Shown in pieces: positions 11,532 to 21,620 of a stretch of DNA of 64,000 bases. The stretch comes from Telopea speciosissima (Eukaryota > Streptophyta > Magnoliopsida > Proteales > Proteaceae): the NCBI RefSeq assembly GCF_018873765.1, contig NC_057919.1, positions 69,930,984-69,994,983 of the forward strand, in the 5' to 3' direction. The translations under genes were made by a program, and so were the position numbers. The notes under the pieces are model-generated. The model had not been told where the DNA came from and ran no database searches. It was given only the letters and a program-made list of their open reading frames with translations. Position 1 is the first letter of the stretch. Every line of letters starts with the position of its first letter.

Positions 11532-14500
11532 TATCACACCCCCATCCCCGAACCACGGAAATGCAACCGGAGCATACAACTACGCTCTCCAACCACGGAA
11601 TCACGATGCACCCAAGACTAACTCATTCACATCGACGGATAATAGGTAAAAGGAAAGGATTAATATTAATAACATCGAGTTAGCGAAGCTAGGTGATAGC
11701 ATATAAAATATTATCTATTCAAGTTTACCCCTTCAAGTACAATTCGTTCTAATCGGACTTATGTATTACCTACTATATAAATAATACATCTATCATGAAA
11801 GGAATCAAAAGAATACACCTATAATTCAAAATGAATAATCAAGTGCATCAAAAGATGGCCACCGCCATAAGTCACCTCCCGCCAAGGAACACACATCGCA
11901 GCAACACTCGGTCCATGCTCCATGATCTCCGGAGCCCACCAATCAACGTAACCAGCCTCGGAGTCTTGTACTGTGCCACTCTGCTCGAATGTACCTGCAT
12001 CAACTAAAAATATGTTTCCTCGAGGAGTGAGCTCCAATCGAGCCCAATGAGTGGCTAAGCCACACAAGCATACACAATAATAATAATGAATGGGGTTGAT
12101 CGCAAATCATACATGATGGACGGATACCAAGGTGTCCCATACCACCAAGGTAGACCGTACATCACATACAATTTACAATCATGCTACATGAATGAATGAT
12201 GATGTATAGTTTTATTGTTATCCACCTAACACACAACTAAGTCGGGTATAGTACTATAGCAACACCTTAGGTAGCATCCCGACATCGGTACCATAAACGG
12301 ATGGTATCTGGCGATGACAAACCCGAGTCGCGCTGAAGCTTGCTTCGGTCTCCACCAAGAGATATACGCAAACCCCGAGTCAAATCCCTTCTGGCGTTCG
12401 GCCCAAAATACGGTTGGCGCCCGAACTTCCCGGTGGGTATACCCGAATAACGGTCGGAACCCACGGTTTGACCGACACCTAACCCCCGTCGGTAAGGGTC
12501 ATAGTCTTGGGTAAACATTTATCCTAGCCAGCATTCACCTATTGTATGAGTGAGGTACGCATGTGAATAGGCCGAGGCCGAGTCCATAGATACCGAAATA
12601 CGGTCGGCCGGCTATCCTCTCGTTCCTCTAGCCCATACGTACGTATACAAGTACGAGATGTGAATACGAAGGCGGTCGGTCGGTCACCATCCCGTTTCCA
12701 CCTAATGCAATGGACAACTCTAATGCAATTTCAAGTACGACAATCTCAAGCCCAGCACCCACCGGCACTTGGATCCCGCTCCGAAGCCCTAGATCTACAT
12801 GCCATGAGTGAGTCCATATTATGGAATCCTCGGGTCCAGCACCAACCGGCACCCGAGTCCCATAACTAAATCCAACACCATTCGCACCATTGTGCGATAA
12901 AATAAATAATATCGCAAGACAAGAATGTAAAGTCCTATCAACATCTAAACATTTATATCGTCCTATATCTTACTAATAATTATATATTATAGCACACATG
13001 CATGAATGACATTCGCAAGACACGACGCACAAACATTCCATAAATTAAGCCGTTTGCTTAACTCACTCACCTTGATTCTCGGTCAATCGTCGATGCGGAG
13101 CTCTTTAAATCGACGTTCGATGCCAAGTACTTGTCCCACGTACTAATACGCCCCGAGCCTGGTCGAGTCAACCTAAAGAGAGTGTACAACGTGGGGAGAG
13201 ATTAGTGCCTTAGGGCTAGAAGAGTTGGGCCCCATAAGTTATCAAACAAGGCTAAAATAGGGGACCGGCACATCGACAAAGGCCATATCATGTGCTGTCC
13301 ATGTGCCTGTCCCTCTCGGACTTTCCCAGCGGAGATCTAGCATGTGCTGTCCCTCTCGGACCTCCCACCGCGAGATCTTTCTCGGGGCGGCACTTGCATG
13401 TGCGTCCATGTGCACTGTCCCTCTCGGACCTCCCACCGCGAGATCTTTTCGGGACTGGCACTTGCATGTGCCTGTCCCTCTCGGACTTCCCACCGTGCAG
13501 ATCTAGTTTCTCGGGGAGCACTTGCATGTGCCTGTCCACGTGTCGATCTTCTTGTTCATGCCATTCGAGAATGGTTTTGCAGCCCCAAAGTCTTGGGCTA
13601 AAATGGGGTATTCTTAGGGGTTTTTAGGGGTCTCTTTGGCCATGAGAACAACTCCAACCAAGGTGCCATAGCACACACCCAACATGGGTTTGTAAACCCT
13701 ATGATCGATTAGGTTTTTCTCCATTAAAATACATATGGAAAGAAAACTCATGGGTTTGGGTATTGGGGTTTTGAAAGGGGCTTTAATCAAAGTTATTTAA
13801 CAACCCACAAACCACACCTCTATGGTCTTCCATGAGGGTTAGTGAAACCCATAAATGGAGGTGAATCCCCAACTTAGGGTTCATAAATGGAGAAAGGGTG
13901 AAAGGGGGGTTCAAGGTAGGATTAGGTGTCTTTATAACTAAGCTTCAAAGATTAGCCATTAATGGCCTTTCCATTAGGGTAGATGAAGCACTCATGGCTC
14001 ATAAGTCCAAACCCTAGGTCTATAAATTAGGAAGTGAGAGAGAGAGAGAGAGAGAGAGAGAATGCTCACCAATGTAGGAGAGTAAGCTTGGGTTCCACCT
14101 CTCTTCCTTCTTCTTCTTCTTCTTTCGTTCCTTCTTCCTTCTTCTTCTTCTTCTTTTTCTTCTTCTTCTTTCTTTCCTTCTCTCCTTTCCTCTCCACGAT
14201 TTAGGTTTTCTATTGTGAGGTGAATAGTGGATTGACCCCTATTTACCTCACTTTAGTCTTAAGTCATGTTTGGTTGTCTTAGGTCTTTAGGTCCATTTTA
14301 AGTTATTGGGCCCATTATACTACTAGGCCCATAATATGATTAGAAGGAACATCAGGTCCTAAGCCCATTCTAGTATTTATACTCATGAGTTATTAGGATA
14401 TTAACTTACTCCCAATCATCTATAAGTGGGAACGGGTACACCGGGCGAGGGCCGGACGGATCCTCGAAATAAGGAAATGCTAGGAATGCACCCTCGAAGA

Positions 14501-14698
14501 TAAACTTTCCCCTATCTCTGTCAATGTACCTATCCTCGACGACTTCTCTAGAGTCACGGTCAACAATCTTGTGGGATGGCTTGAGTATCATGGTCCACAG
14601 TTCACGAGCGTACTCCGCTCCCGGTTCTACATAAAAGGTTCAAACCAGACCGATGGTCAGACCGAGTTTTAAACCGGGTTTTGGGCACGGATTTAACA
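11532..14698 (-). repeat. Right LTR (5' LTR in element orientation)
   Basis: This copy is about 3.17 kb and is the partner of 5319-8405. Most differences between the copies look like short insertions or deletions in G/C-rich words plus length changes in the simple repeats; base substitutions are few. It carries its own tandem block (13290-13545), GA run and CTT tracts. Confidence 0.88.
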
Positions 14699-14893
14699 CC
14701 CTGGGGTGAGACAGGAGCCGTGTGTTCCTAGCACGGTACAGGTTCCATTTCTCCACTCCGACTTTTATAATTTCTACATTATTTTCCTTACTTTAATGTT
14801 CTGCATCTCTGTGAGTACTTGTGTTTTAAATTATCGTTATCTTTCTCGTGCTTTGGTGCCTAGGAGAAATTTCTAATTTGGTCCTCTTTTCTT

Positions 14894-17800
14894 ATGTCGT
14901 ATATTCTTTACCCTAGCTTGCTCTATTTCTACTGTCTTTGCTTATTCCTCCTGATGATCTTTTTTTCTTGGAACATTAGGGGTATTAACAACCCCTTCTC
15001 ACGACGGTGTGTTAAGTTAAATATTAATCTCTACAAACTTGATATGCTGTTTCTCTGTGAAACCAAGTGTCTGGGGACCACAATACCCTCTGTATTGCTG
15101 GGCTCCCCCCCCCCCATTATAAATTGTTTACTTTCTATAATACTTCTGTTAGGGCTCGGGGTAAAGGGGGTTTCTGCCTGATTGTCAAAGATAATATTAC
15201 CATCGTGGATTCGTGGTGTATGTTGGTGTGAAAGTTTTGGACAATTCCTTGGGCAGCTACTGGTGTATTTTTATCTATGCTCCACCTCAACATCATTTGC
15301 GTGGTGATTTTTGGAATTCGCTTTCACAGTTCATTTGCTCTTTGGTGGAGCCGGTTTGCATTATGGGTGATTACAATGAAATTTTGGGGCAATGTGATAA
15401 GCTTAGAGGGAACCCCTTTCACCATACCACGTCTTCTTCCCTCCTCTCTTATTTGATTGACTCTTTCTCCCTCGAGGAAATTAAGCTCCACAGATCCCCT
15501 TACACTTGGTCTAATCATCAAAAAAAACCCCCACCTAATCAAGGAGTACTTAGATAGAGCTTTTTGTTCTCCCTCCTGGTTTAACTTGTTCCCTTTAACT
15601 TCACTTAGGAAAGGGTCTGCCCTCTGTTCGGACCACCATCTTATCATTCTAGATACTTTCCCATCTAGGACCTCTTTTAAGAAACTGTTCCATTTCTAAC
15701 TTGCGTGGACCCATCACCCAGAGTTTAGCTGCTATGTTTCTAATTTTTGGAATAAATGCTCCGCTGACACTTTCCCTTGTAGATTATCCTCTTTCTCTAA
15801 CCTCTTGAAACACTGGAACCGTAATACTTTTGGCCATATTGAAAATCTTAAGTTAAACCTGGTCAATGATATTGGTATTTTGGAAGATCTTGATCCCCTT
15901 TGTAAAGACGATTTGTTTTTGTCTACTAAGAAGCTTAATTGGATCCTGGATGCTGAAGAGTGTTTTTGGTTGTAAAAGTCGCACCAAAATTACATCAATT
16001 CTAGGGACAGAAACACCAGATTCTTTCATGCTATGGCCAAACAAAATGTTAGGTGTCGAAAAATTGACTTCCTGTGCCTTGATAACGGGGAAAAGCTTAC
16101 CAACCCCAAAGCAATAGCCTTAACCTTTGCAGACCATTTCTCTAAAATTTTTACCACTTCCTCTCCGCTTGATGCTGAGTTTGTGAAATGTTTGTTCTCT
16201 CCTTGTGTCCCTGAGTCTGTTGTGCCTTCCCTTTGTTCCCCCCCCCCTCTATTGAGGAACTAAAATCTATGGTTTTCTCTCTTGGGCCTCTCAAAGCCCC
16301 AGGCATCGATGGTTTTCAAGCTTGTTTTTTTCAAAAATTTTGGGAGGATATCAAGGACCCTCTCCTTTGCTTTGTTTGCGAGTGCTTCTCTGATCAATCT
16401 ATCCCTGATAATATCAACCACACTCTTCTTTGTTTAGTTCCTAAGTCTGACTCTACTTCAATAGTGGGGGAATTCAGACCTACCAGCCTGTGCTTTGTTC
16501 TTTATAAGATTATAGCCAAATTGTTAGCAAACAGATTGAAATCTTTCCTCCCCTCCTTTATCTCCCCTTTTCAAGGGGCCTTTGTGCGTGGCCGACAAAT
16601 CTCTGATAATATTGTTATCTCCCAAGAAATCTTCCACTACCTTAATTGTAAGAAAGGTAAAGGGGGTGGGTTGCCATTAAGATCGACATGTCTAAGGCCT
16701 ATGACCGTATGGAATGGTCTTTCATTTCTGCCATTTTCAAATTCCTTGGGTTTGGGCAGCAGTGGTGTGATTTTATTATGAGTATTTTTCGTCCATTTCC
16801 TATTCTGTCAAGCTTAATGGTACACCTTTTGGTTTCTTTAAGGGGACCCGAGGTATTCGGCAAGGTTGCCCTCTGAGCCCCTATTTGTTCATCACTGGTA
16901 TGGAGGTTCTCTCCCGTTTGATTGCTGTCTACAGAGAACTTAATCTTTTTAAAGGCATTCAGGTTGCTAGAGGAGCTCCTGAGATTACTCACCTTCTCTT
17001 TACTAACGACATTTTTATTTTTTGCAGAGCTACTTCTGATGATCTACTTACTATTAAGGCAATTTTGGATCTTTTTTCTGATCTCTCAGGACAAGGGATT
17101 AATTTCTCTAAGAGTGGAGTGCATTTTAGCAGGAATGTCTCCAAGGCTGAGAAAATTTAGTTGTGCAGAATTTTGGGAATTCCTGAGATGCAGCCTGACT
17201 CCTCTTACTTAGGAACCAAACTCTTTCCTAGGAAATCCAAGACTAAACAAATTATTCCTCTAGTGCATAGAATTTCGGCTAGACTTTCCATTTGGAAATC
17301 TAATCATCTTTCTTTTGCAGGGCGCGGTGTTATGATCAAATCTGTTTTACAGTCTTTACCTGCTTATCTTATGAGTTGCTTTTATTTTCCTAAATCTATT
17401 TATAAGCAAATTGATTCTGTTAGCTACAGCTTTTGGTCTGGTGGCACTAATGTGAAAAAAAAAACTTTCTTTGATCTCTTGGAAGGCTATGTGTACCCCC
17501 ACTTACCTTGGGGGACTGGGCTTCCGCCCTGCCCGGACCCAAAATTTGACCCTGCTTCTTAAGCTAGGGTGGCGGCTTTTAATTGAGAACAACTCTATAT
17601 GGGCTAGGGTTTTGAAAGCCAAATACTACCCTCAAACCTCTCTGTTTGACCCTGCTACAAAACTTAAAAGAGGGACCTGGTGCTGGAACAGCATCTCGAA
17701 GATTATTCAACCCCTCCAATCTTTCAGCTTCCGCAGAATTGGTAATGGTAGGGACACTTACTTCTGGACTCACCCTTGGGTCCCTTCTATTCCAGGGTTC

Positions 17801-19020
17801 ATTATTAAACCTGGGTCTTCCCAAAGAATTTATCTTGAAAGGGTTAATCTGTTTATTGCTAACCAGGATTGGAATTGGGATCTTCTTAGAGATGCCGCCC
17901 CATCCTTGCTTACTTGAATCATTCATGTTCCCTGTTCTGAGTCCCCTGACTCTTGGTGGTGCATGCTTGCTAGGGATGGTCGCTTTAAAACCAAATTGGT
18001 GGCCTCCTATATTTCTACCAATTCTTTAAGTGATTTTTCTTCTATCGCTTGGTGGAAATTTTTTTGGAAACTCAAAATTCTTCCTCTGTTTAACTTTTTT
18101 TCTAGCGTGTATTACATGCAGGGATTCCGGTTAAGGATTTTATTTCAAAATGGACTCAGATCGATCCCACTTGTGCTCTCTGTGGCACTTGTAATGAGAC
18201 CCTCTGTCATATCTTCCTCTCTTGTGACTGGGTTAAGCACATCTGGGTAGCTAGTCCTTTGGGTCTGAGGACTGAATTCTTTTCATTTCCTTCTCTCAAA
18301 CATTTCTGCAACTCTGCTTTGTTGGACCGACAGCTTGACAAGCCCTCTTTAGTTTGTTTTTTTTTTTTGTTTTTCTTATTACATGTTATGTTATTTGGCA
18401 GGCTTAGAACAATGTTATGTTTAATTCTGTGAGACCCAACCTTGGCCAGATTCTTCGTAGAATAAACTAGTGGTTGGTGGATTTAAGGATTACCCCACCC
18501 CTCCTTTTAATTCGAATATTTTATCCCCCTCCTGGAATTATTGGAAGTTACTAATCATGCTTCTTTGTCTCGTCTTGATTTACCCACATTAGATTTTCCT
18601 ATTTTGTTATGTGCAGGATTTGATTCAAAAGCCTTAGGTAAGCCTGGCTGGGTGTTTGTTTTTTTGGTTGATGGAAAACTTCTTTTTCTCACTGCTAGCC
18701 GAAGTAAAAATCACCATTTTTTGGAACCTGAGCTCACAGGGATCCTCAATGCTCTTGATTTTGCTGCCGTAAGAGGTTTGAAACTGAAAGAAGTTTGGTG
18801 CTCAAATGAAATGTTACCAGGACTTCTTCCAACTCCATCCCTTTCCCCTTGGCCTCTTGAAGTATTAGACTATTTTTTGAAGATATCTGCTAAAACTGCT
18901 AACGTACCCTTTAAGCGAAATACTATTCTACCTTTTGTTAATTGGTTTAAGTGTTTTTATGCTTCTGTCCCCCATACCCCTTGTTGTATAGACTCTTGTA
19001 CTTCGCAAACTTTTATCTAA
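14894..19020 (+). pseudogene. LINE ORF2: endonuclease, reverse transcriptase and RNase H, broken
   Basis: This is the replication polyprotein of an L1-type LINE, read in several frames. The APE-type endonuclease shows WNIRG (about 14970), CETK (about 15060), the GDYNEI loop (about 15365) and SDHHLI (about 15635). The reverse transcriptase shows LKAPGIDGF (about 16290), PTSLC (about 16480), the KIDMSKAYDRMEW motif (about 16675-16710) and RQGCPLSPYLF (about 16860). Its catalytic FADD box reads FTND (about 17005), so one catalytic Asp is lost. A zf-RVT-like CALC..H..C segment lies at 18170-18250 and a plant-type RNase H region at 18541-19020. Numerous frameshifts break it. The 3' end runs into the poly(A) tail within 40 bp. 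Confidence 0.85.
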
Positions 19021-19070
19021 TATAAATCTTTCTTTTCCCATCAGAAAAAAAAAAAGAGCTTCGCACATGC

Positions 19071-19822
19071 TTTTGCTACAAACGAGAAAGGTTTACCCAT
19101 TTAACCCATTATGTGTATAGATTTTTCCTCAAAAGTTTACTTACAATCAAATTCTGAAAGGTCTGAGTTATCACGCCACAGTCCCTAAAATGGTTGGTTC
19201 AGGTTTAGGGTTAGGTTTTTGGCTTTTGAATCAACGATTAGCATTAGAGTTTGATAGAGTATCTGAAATTGGATTTCTTATGCGAACTATCCTTTCAGTC
19301 TCCAACCTCTTGCATTCTAATTTCTGCTGCATGCCTTCCATAATTACCAATTTGTCATTTTCTTGTTTCTCTTCAATTGCTTCTCCCACCACCAACCCCT
19401 CGGATTCAAATCCTTTCATCGCTGATTACCTGGTTGAAGCCTTCTGTTGTATGCTTTGGTTGTTGTTGTTGTTTTTGTTGTCGTTGTGGTTTCTAGATTT
19501 GGGTTTGGATGACTTTTGAACTGAAGATTGAGAGTGAGGTCCAGAGTTGGAGTTGATCTCCAACAATCACTGTATTTATAAGGAGGGGATGGACGGAACA
19601 AAGAGGAGAGGAGAAGAGAAAGAATAGAAGAGCAGAGGAAGTCCTTGGGGTTGCTTGCAATGTCCGTCGGAGCAGCAATTGGTCACTGGTGCAATAATGG
19701 AAGGTCATCGTAACAAGGGTGGGGTGGGGTGGGTTTATTTATATATAAAAAATGAAAAAAAAAAATTGTCATTTACTTCCAAAACTAACAGAGTTAGTAC
19801 TTAGGGTATAGACATAATTTTT
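19071..19822. other. Right interior arm of the Mutator-like element
   Basis: Both strands hold short open stretches (for example 19190-19519 plus and 19231-19419 minus, the latter Glu/Lys-rich with coiled-coil-like spacing), but I recognise none of them. A TATTTATA box-like word at about 19573 and GT-rich coding-like text are visible. This could be captured host sequence as in Pack-MULEs, but nothing proves it. Confidence 0.4.
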
Positions 19823-19885
19823 GAAATCCAAGGAATGGTAGACATAATTATTTGAAAACATAGGGGTGGTAGACATAAATTTTCC
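19823..19885 (-). repeat. Right terminal inverted repeat of the Mutator-like element
   Basis: In reverse complement this segment aligns with 2885-2946, including the sub-terminal motif pair (TTATGTCTACCA twice). A third weaker copy lies just inside, near 19800-19815. Confidence 0.65.
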
Positions 19886-19894
19886 TATAAAGAA

Positions 19895-20720
19895 AGGAAA
19901 AGTAAGAGTAGAATTGACATATAAAAATGGGGCAAGAGAATGCCAATTTTGTCAAATAAAACAGTTAAAAAAATAGAGAATGGTAAGACTCGAAAAATGG
20001 ATGGTACAGATTTTAAATGTTTATATTTCAAAAAAAATAAACCGGCACTATTTTCTTATAAATTGAGGAATTTTTATTTGAAATACATGCTTTTAATGTT
20101 CAAAACAATTGTAACATTCAAAATTAATCCATACATATTCAGCAACCCATTCGAATTTTCAAGACATGTCATCTAATATCATCCAATATCATTTCCCAAT
20201 TCATACACCATAATGTCCAAAGTTGAGCAATGTGGTTTGGCTATGGTGTTGCTCATTACTGTCAACACAACCAACGCACTCATGGAGCAAGTCATGTTTA
20301 GTTGGAGTTGGGAGTCATCGCTTTAAAAACCCTTTTGTTGTTATTTGCATCAGTTTGTAGCTCAATTTCAGGGTCCATGCATTAATCTTGAGTTGAAGAT
20401 GATATAATGAGAAATGTAACCATTCCAGTTATCTTTATGTCGGTGAAAGAATCAGGTCGATTAGAGTTCGGGAGAGAGAGATATAGTCAGTTAAGTAACT
20501 CACAACAAGTTCAAGGTCTTAAAAAACGCCAAAAAAACGGAAACATGTTTTTTAGAATGGGAATGCTCGATGTTTGCCATGTTCAAAACGTGTTTAAAAC
20601 AGTAAAAAAATGGGAACATGTTTTTGCTAACAGTGGGAAAACCCTAGATGCCTGAAATATGATGATTTCTAGACTGATCCGACTAATCTAGGCTGAAATC
20701 GGATGTGAGTGATCCAAATC
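19895..20720. other. Intergenic, AT-rich, no gene seen
   Basis: The sequence is AT-rich. Around 20520-20640 there are several degenerate copies of an AAACATGTTTTT-like word. No coding or RNA gene is supported. Confidence 0.55.
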
Positions 20721-20728
20721 CCGATTTA

Positions 20729-21317
20729 TAGGAGTGAAACAGAGCCGGGTTTTTTTAAAACCCTAGCTCAACCCTGAGTCCTCTTTGCTCAACCCAAGCC
20801 CATCCCGACCCTAGGTCGGGTTGAGATATCTCAGACCAGGCCCAACCCTGTTGGGCTCAGCCCAGCACAGCGCGACCTTGATCATGCCAGGTTGGGTCGG
20901 GTTGGCCCTGATCAACCTTGATTTTTGCTAGGGCTTGGTTGGCCCTGATTGACCAGTCTCATGTGATTGGGTAAATTAGTTTGTTTCATATTCAATTGAC
21001 TATTAGACTTTTCTTTAGGTTAAAAAACTTAGCCTAATCTTAAAATTTTAAATACTTTTGTTCAATAGAATTAGCCTCTTTTTTTTTCGGGTAAATCAAT
21101 AAATAATTATATACTAAACAAATTGCAAAATGTAATCAATAAATTGTAAAGCATAACCTAACATAGGGTCGGACTGGGCTTAGCCCGAGACCTCAACCTT
21201 GGCCCAGTTCGATCCTAATCCCAAGCCTAAAAATTTTAACCCTAACCCGTCCTTAGGGTTAAAAAAATCCAACCCAGACCCTATTCAAACTCCACGCGGA
21301 CCAAACTTACACCCCTA
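20729..21317. mobile_element. Non-autonomous hAT-type element
   Basis: The left end starts TAGGAGTG at 20729 and the right end, in reverse complement from 21317, starts TAGGGGTG. The flanks are ccgattta (20721-20728) and ccgattca (21318-21325), an 8-bp target duplication with one difference, the size hAT transposases make. The ends are rich in GGGTCGGGTTG-like and GCCCAACCC-like words that can pair with each other, a common sub-terminal pattern of this group. No transposase is encoded. Confidence 0.7.
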
Positions 21318-21499
21318 CCGATTCAGGGTTTGTAAACCCTTTTTATCACCATTCATAGTGACAAGTTTCTTTCGTTAAGAAAAGTTGAGAAGGGAAAATG
21401 ACTAAATAGTAACACCGACACATTACGTCGGTTCAATCGGCAGAAAAGTCACAAAAGACATACTAGTTAAAAAAAATGGCATTTTCGTAATTTACGGCT

Positions 21500-21507
21500 T
21501 ATAAATA
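21500..21507 (+). promoter_or_regulatory. Candidate TATA box of the p23 gene
   Basis: TATAAATA lies about 115 bp before the p23 start codon. A pyrimidine patch (CT repeat, about 21575-21600) and a telo-box-like AAACCCTA word on the minus strand (about 21598-21606) follow it in the likely 5' leader. Both are common in plant housekeeping promoters and leaders. Confidence 0.55.
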
Positions 21508-21620
21508 AGACACTTCGTTCAACATTTGGTACTTCTCCCGTTTCCCGTTTCTATTACTGACCTAAGGACTTCATTTGCTCTCTCTCTCTCTCTCTTTCTA
21601 GGGTTTTTCTTTGCGATACG

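Larger units (their letters stand above)
5319..14698 (-). mobile_element. Ty3-type LTR retrotransposon (chromovirus-like), internally reduced fossil
   Basis: Two direct copies of a sequence of about 3.1 kb (5319-8405 and 11532-14698) bound a 3.1-kb interior. The flanks are ccctg (5314-5318) and ccctg (14699-14703), a 5-bp target duplication. Read on the minus strand each LTR starts TGTTAAAT and ends near ..GTGACA/GTGATA. The interior reads on the minus strand and keeps only integrase-region relics; gag, protease and reverse transcriptase regions are not recognisable. The coding relics carry many breaks. Long stretches of the two LTRs are almost identical by eye, so the insertion looks recent compared with the host LINE. 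The clade call (Tekay/Del-like chromovirus) rests on the C-terminal integrase and chromodomain-like text and is moderate. Confidence 0.88.
3388..19053 (+). mobile_element. L1-type LINE, nearly full length, interrupted by an LTR element
   Basis: The element begins after gagcttcgcacatgc (3373-3387) and ends in an A run (19044-19055) followed by the same 15-17 bases (19054/19056-19070). This is a target-primed insertion duplication. Removing the nested LTR element leaves about 6.3 kb, the usual size of a plant L1 with both reading frames. Order: 5' leader 3388-3609, ORF1 (DUF4283-like region and CCHC knuckle), a short spacer, then ORF2 (endonuclease, reverse transcriptase, zf-RVT-like region, RNase H), then a short 3' end with poly(A). 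The coding parts carry many frameshifts and stops, so it is dead. It lies inside the Mutator-like element and is therefore younger than that element. Confidence 0.88.
2885..19885. mobile_element. Mutator-like (MULE-type) DNA transposon, split by nested insertions
   Basis: The left end starts GGGAAATTTACGTC at 2885. The right end, read in reverse complement from 19885, starts GGAAAATTTATGTC. The first 22 positions match with three differences, and weaker similarity continues for about 60 bp. The flanks are tataaagat (2876-2884) and tataaagaa (19886-19894), a 9-bp target duplication with one difference, which is the size Mutator-like elements make. Without the inserted LINE the element is about 1.3 kb: arms 2885-3387 and 19071-19885. 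No transposase is recognisable, so it is non-autonomous. The arms hold a CT repeat (about 3180-3200) and unassigned sequence that could be captured host DNA. Confidence 0.75.
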
